NCBI GenBank assembly: GCA_023428655.1
Contig: JAEYXC010000277.1
Location: forward strand, 1 to 8,951
Source: Bacillota bacterium
Lineage (GTDB): Bacteria; Bacillota; Clostridia; Lachnospirales; Lachnospiraceae
DNA length: 8,951 nt
Reading direction: 5' to 3'
Shown piece after piece: positions 6,110 through 8,951 of the stretch (positions are counted from its first letter, which is position 1; each line of letters opens with the position of its first letter). Position numbers and translations under genes: made by a program. The notes below the pieces were generated by a model. That model ran no database searches, was not told the DNA's origin, and saw only the letters and a list, made by a program, of their open reading frames with translations.

Positions 6110-6188
6110 ACCGGATTCCTCTCTCCTTATAATCGATTTGCTTGTGGAAGGCTCAAAAAAGAGCGGTTCCCCGATTGGTTGTTAGCTT

Positions 6189-6243
6189 GGATATGAATGA
6201 GCCTCAATCTTTGTGTGAGGTATGTGGTTATCCTTACCATAAC
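6189..6243 (-). promoter_or_regulatory. Candidate leader or operator dyads upstream of the Lrp gene
   Basis: There are two overlapping inverted repeats in the 167-base gap before the Lrp gene. One has 18-base arms (6189-6206 and 6216-6233) whose outer five (GGATA/TATCC) and inner five (CCTCA/TGAGG) bases pair, with the middle unpaired. The other is a 17-base dyad with GTTAT (6227-6231) and ATAAC (6239-6243). Dyads of this size fit Lrp autoregulation or an RNA leader, but the matches are short and I see no clear promoter. Confidence 0.2.
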
Positions 6244-6276
6244 TAACTCATGTATCGTGAAACAGCCCTTCTCAAA

Positions 6277-7260
6277 TTACATTACTTTATATAGTTCATC
6301 ACTTTTTGGAGGCTCCAAAAAGCGTCTTTCCTCTTCATTGATAATGATACGGTCATTGCCCTGTGTAATACGGCCAATTACTGCGGCAGCAATTCCGGCA
6401 GCCTTCAGTCGTTCCACCAAATAATTTGCCTGATCCGTTATCATCAGCATACATCCACTGGATATTAACATATATGGATTGATATCATAAAATTCACAGA
6501 TTTCTACCGTTTCCTGCTTCAGAAGTATTTTCCTCAGATCAACCTCCAGGCCCACCTTAGAAGCGGCGCCAATCTCCCAAAGAGCTCCAAAAATGCCTCC
6601 CTCTGTAACATCATGCATGGAGGTCACTCCGCATTCTCTGGCTATCCTAGCTTCTGGTACAACGGATATAAAATCGATCAATTGCTTTGCCCCATCCAGA
6701 AAGCTTTGATTATACTTTGTCCTTAGCTGTTCTTCCTTAGCAGCAGCGATGATGGCAGTCCCTTCCAGGCCAGCCCATTTGGTCATAACGATTTCCTGAC
6801 CGGGCCTTGCTCCAGCTGTCTTAATCATCTCACTTCGCTTCATCTTACCAACGCCGGTTACGGTGATGATTGGCTGACGTACTGCCTTTGTCACCTCGGT
6901 ATGCCCACCTACAATCTCGATATTCAGCTTTTTACATACCTCTTCCATATCCTGCATTGCAGTTCTTAATTGAGCTTCTTCCGTACCCTCCGGCAATAAT
7001 ATGGTAAGCATAATTCCAATTACCTCAGCTCCGTTTGAAGCAATGTCATTGGCGGTAATATGAACCGCTAAGGTCCCAATATCCTGATCTGTTCCTGTAA
7101 TCGGATCCGTCGATAGCACCAGCACTTCATCCTCCGCTATGGAAAGAACACTGCAATCCTCACCGATGCCGGGGCCTACCAGTACTTCCTCTCGTCTATG
7201 TCCGATTTGATTAAGAACTGATCTTTTTAAGACTGTTTCCGATATTTTTCCCAGGTTCAT
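6277..7260 (-). CDS. HypE/PurM-like AIR-synthase family protein
   Basis: A 327-residue ATP-binding protein of the AIR synthase / HypE / ThiL / SelD superfamily. Visible motifs in order are the glycine-rich GPGIGEDCSV (about 29-38), LSTDPITG (about 49-56), ANDIASNGAEV (about 70-80), GGHTEVT (about 118-124) and HDVTEGGIFGALWEIG (about 216-231), followed by the C-terminal half with SSGCMLM. It ends ELYKVM. Genuine HypE ends in a PRIC-type cysteine that carries the thiocarboxamide or cyano group in [NiFe]-hydrogenase maturation. That cysteine is missing, and no other hyp gene is nearby, so a hydrogenase role is unlikely; the substrate is unknown. I start at the ATG at 7260-7258 because GGAGG lies five bases upstream. 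An alternative ATG at 7272 would overlap that site. It follows the VanW-type gene after 21 bases and probably shares its promoter. Confidence 0.85.
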   Translation of the reverse strand: MNLGKISETVLKRSVLNQIGHRREEVLVGPGIGEDCSVLSIAEDEVLVLSTDPITGTDQDIGTLAVHITANDIASNGAEVIGIMLTILLPEGTEEAQLRTAMQDMEEVCKKLNIEIVGGHTEVTKAVRQPIITVTGVGKMKRSEMIKTAGARPGQEIVMTKWAGLEGTAIIAAAKEEQLRTKYNQSFLDGAKQLIDFISVVPEARIARECGVTSMHDVTEGGIFGALWEIGAASKVGLEVDLRKILLKQETVEICEFYDINPYMLISSGCMLMITDQANYLVERLKAAGIAAAVIGRITQGNDRIIINEEERRFLEPPKSDELYKVM

Positions 7261-7281
7261 ATAAGCCTCCATATATACTGA

Positions 7282-8844
7282 TTAATCCTCATACCCCTCA
7301 TCCACTAAGTCATTCCAGATATCCGCCTGGATCTGACCTTCCGGATTGGATTGATTATCCGGTACTGTTGTCTGGCTTTCTGTTCCTACATCCGTCTGCT
7401 CCTGCGGCTTGTTAGCTTCTGTATCCTTCGGAGGGTTCTTTGGGGTATCCTTATTATCTTTGTCATCCTTTGGTTCCTTGTCTTCTTCCACCTTCTTGGT
7501 ACCAACGGTAACATATTTCGGTGCTGCGGCATAACTACTCTTATTTACTAAGGTCCTGCTAACCTCCACACCATTCTCTTTAACAACCTTATATAATTCA
7601 GCTCTGTATCCGGTGTGAGCAGACTGAGTTACCTTACGATAGGTCTCAGGCTTTGTCGGGTCCTCTGTAATTACATCTGCCGGAGCAGGAGTTTCCTTCA
7701 GTACTACTGTTACGAACTCAATCTCACGATTCTCTGTATCTCTTGTCTCGTTGCCCCACACCTTGAAGGTTATTGATCTTCCCTTGGTGGTTGCCTCAAT
7801 CAGAATCGGAACGTCCGTATTATTCTTAAATTTTAGATCCTTATAGGTTCCTGCAATCGCAGCGTCTCTGGATAAATCAACATAACTGATGGTCATGGAA
7901 TGTGCTTGACGCTCCACCACCTCAAGCTCAGCCTGTAATATTGCATTGTATAGTGTAGTAGTAACCTGACATGCACCACCACCTACACTGTCGATTACCC
8001 TTCCCTGTAGATACGCACCAGCCACATAGTAGCCATTGGACTCGGTAAAGGGTGTTAGATATTCATAAGCAGAGAATACATCTCCGGGATATAAAACCGC
8101 ATTATTAATTAATCTTGCACCATTCGCCAAATTGGCTGCTCTGCCCTCTGCTGAATCAGCATAATGGGTTGTATAGGTGCCTAGGACCTTATTGCATTGC
8201 TCAACGATATCCTTCGTATAGATGGGCATATCATCTTCAATCACTGCATCCACCGCAAGATCCTGACGATTCCAGGTATCAATCGCAGTAGAAACTGCTG
8301 CAACGGTGGCATCCACATCAACCTTTTTTCCAACCACATGATCTCCATAGATAAACTTACCATTCTTTCTGGAGATGGTTGCGTTAACCGGAGCTTTATT
8401 ATAAGCACTTACATCCTTTTCGACAAGCTCTTTGATTTTTGTCTTATCATAGATAAAGGTTAACGGATAGACAATGCTGCCCTGTTCGATATCCTTCATA
8501 TCCTTATAACGCTTGATTAGATTCCCACTCTTCCCTAGAGCTAAGGCTGTCTGGATAGAATCGTTCTCCTCCATCTGATAGCCGATGTCGCCCATGGTGG
8601 TATAGACAATATCACTGCCTACCATTATCGCAACACCTTTATTTTGTAATTGATGTACAAAGTCCTTAACCGCTGCCTCGGCTTGTTCCTTCGTCATGCC
8701 GCTAACATCAACCTCATCTATAAACACACCTTTTACTATTGTATTGTCTTTCTCTTCAGCAGAAGCATGTACGGTATTGGAAGATATGAAAAAGGTAAGA
8801 AGTAATAAAGAAACTGCGGATAAAATTATCTTCTTCATGCCCAT
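7282..8844 (-). CDS. Secreted VanW-domain protein with PG-binding and G5-like domains
   Basis: An exported cell-envelope protein of about 520 residues (numbering from the ATG at 8850). A signal peptide (MKKIILSAVSLLLLTFFISS, cleavage probably after the ASA near residue 31) is followed by a region typical of YoaR-type putative peptidoglycan-binding domains (about 40-200). A VanW domain follows (about 223-355) with the hallmark GGGACQVTTTLYNA (290-303), then a G5-like segment (about 375-452). The tail (about 453-522) is low-complexity, rich in K, D, E, P, T and Q, with no LPxTG or membrane anchor. VanW function is unproven despite its link to vancomycin-resistance clusters; no other van genes are here, so this is not evidence of resistance. 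I prefer the ATG at 8844-8842, with GAGG six bases upstream, over the ATGs at 8850 and 8838. Promoter at 8914-8941. Confidence 0.92.
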   Translation of the reverse strand: MGMKKIILSAVSLLLLTFFISSNTVHASAEEKDNTIVKGVFIDEVDVSGMTKEQAEAAVKDFVHQLQNKGVAIMVGSDIVYTTMGDIGYQMEENDSIQTALALGKSGNLIKRYKDMKDIEQGSIVYPLTFIYDKTKIKELVEKDVSAYNKAPVNATISRKNGKFIYGDHVVGKKVDVDATVAAVSTAIDTWNRQDLAVDAVIEDDMPIYTKDIVEQCNKVLGTYTTHYADSAEGRAANLANGARLINNAVLYPGDVFSAYEYLTPFTESNGYYVAGAYLQGRVIDSVGGGACQVTTTLYNAILQAELEVVERQAHSMTISYVDLSRDAAIAGTYKDLKFKNNTDVPILIEATTKGRSITFKVWGNETRDTENREIEFVTVVLKETPAPADVITEDPTKPETYRKVTQSAHTGYRAELYKVVKENGVEVSRTLVNKSSYAAAPKYVTVGTKKVEEDKEPKDDKDNKDTPKNPPKDTEANKPQEQTDVGTESQTTVPDNQSNPEGQIQADIWNDLVDEGYED

Positions 8845-8913
8845 ACTCATCCTCTCTTTCTATTGATTAAATATACTTTTGTTACGAAATACTGATTAAT
8901 GTGACTTCTTCCT

Positions 8914-8941
8914 ATTTTAACATAAACAGGAGATTATTCAA
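8914..8941 (-). promoter_or_regulatory. Sigma-A-type promoter of the VanW/HypE-like operon
   Basis: On the - strand TTGAAT (-35, 8941-8936), a 16-base spacer and TAAAAT (-10, 8919-8914), with TG one base upstream giving an extended -10. Transcription would start near 8907 and leave about 60 bases of leader before the start codon. It should drive the VanW gene and the HypE-like gene, and possibly the Lrp and aminotransferase genes, because no strong terminator is seen between them. Confidence 0.65.
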
Positions 8942-8951
8942 GCAATTCTTT

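Noticed and set aside
6151..6164. GCTC-T6-GAGC hairpin on the - strand as a terminator of the HypE-like gene
   Set aside because: The T run is the loop rather than following the stem, and the stem has only four pairs.
6129..6240. 37-codon - strand frame before the Lrp gene (possible leader peptide)
   Set aside because: No ribosome binding site and no run of a single regulatory amino acid as in attenuation peptides.
7282..8844. VanW protein as a vancomycin-resistance determinant
   Set aside because: VanW/G5 proteins are common in Clostridia without resistance genes, and no vanH, vanA/B or vanX homologue is present here.

Overview
The window looks like an ordinary chromosomal stretch from a low-to-moderate GC Gram-positive anaerobe of the Clostridia, most likely near the Lachnospiraceae. 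This is an inference from the strong AGGAGG-type ribosome binding sites, the gene families present (MutS2, CheX, a VanW/G5 cell-wall protein, an Lrp plus PLP-aminotransferase pair) and the protein style. No 16S rRNA or other definitive marker is present.

Layout. Bases 1-2861 are read on the + strand: the 3' end of mutS2 (Smr domain), an OmpR-type response regulator with its membrane histidine kinase, a possible decayed coiled-coil reading frame, and a 49-residue single-span membrane protein ending in a strong intrinsic terminator (2882-2923). Bases 3189-8844 are read on the - strand. In order of transcription these are a secreted VanW/G5 protein with a good promoter, a HypE/PurM-like AIR-synthase-family protein, an Lrp/AsnC regulator overlapping a class I aminotransferase, a CheX phosphatase with its own promoter and terminator, the tRNA methyltransferase TrmL, and possibly a 55-residue ORF overlapping the end of trmL. 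The two blocks converge at 2862-3188, a mostly gene-free stretch carrying two tandem hairpins.

How the parts work together. The response regulator and kinase form one signalling unit, and the small membrane protein downstream could be a cognate accessory protein (inference). The Lrp regulator and aminotransferase are almost certainly co-translated, because the stop of one overlaps a TTG start of the other. The VanW protein and the HypE-like protein are 21 bases apart and share a promoter. cheX stands alone, away from other chemotaxis genes.

I found no mobile element, CRISPR array, tRNA, rRNA or clear foreign island. The least explained items are three small reading frames (2530-2640, 2712-2861, 3189-3356), the tandem hairpin element with a Shine-Dalgarno-like loop at 3124-3178, and a five-codon leader ORF overlapping the trmL start. 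None amounts to a demonstrable new system.
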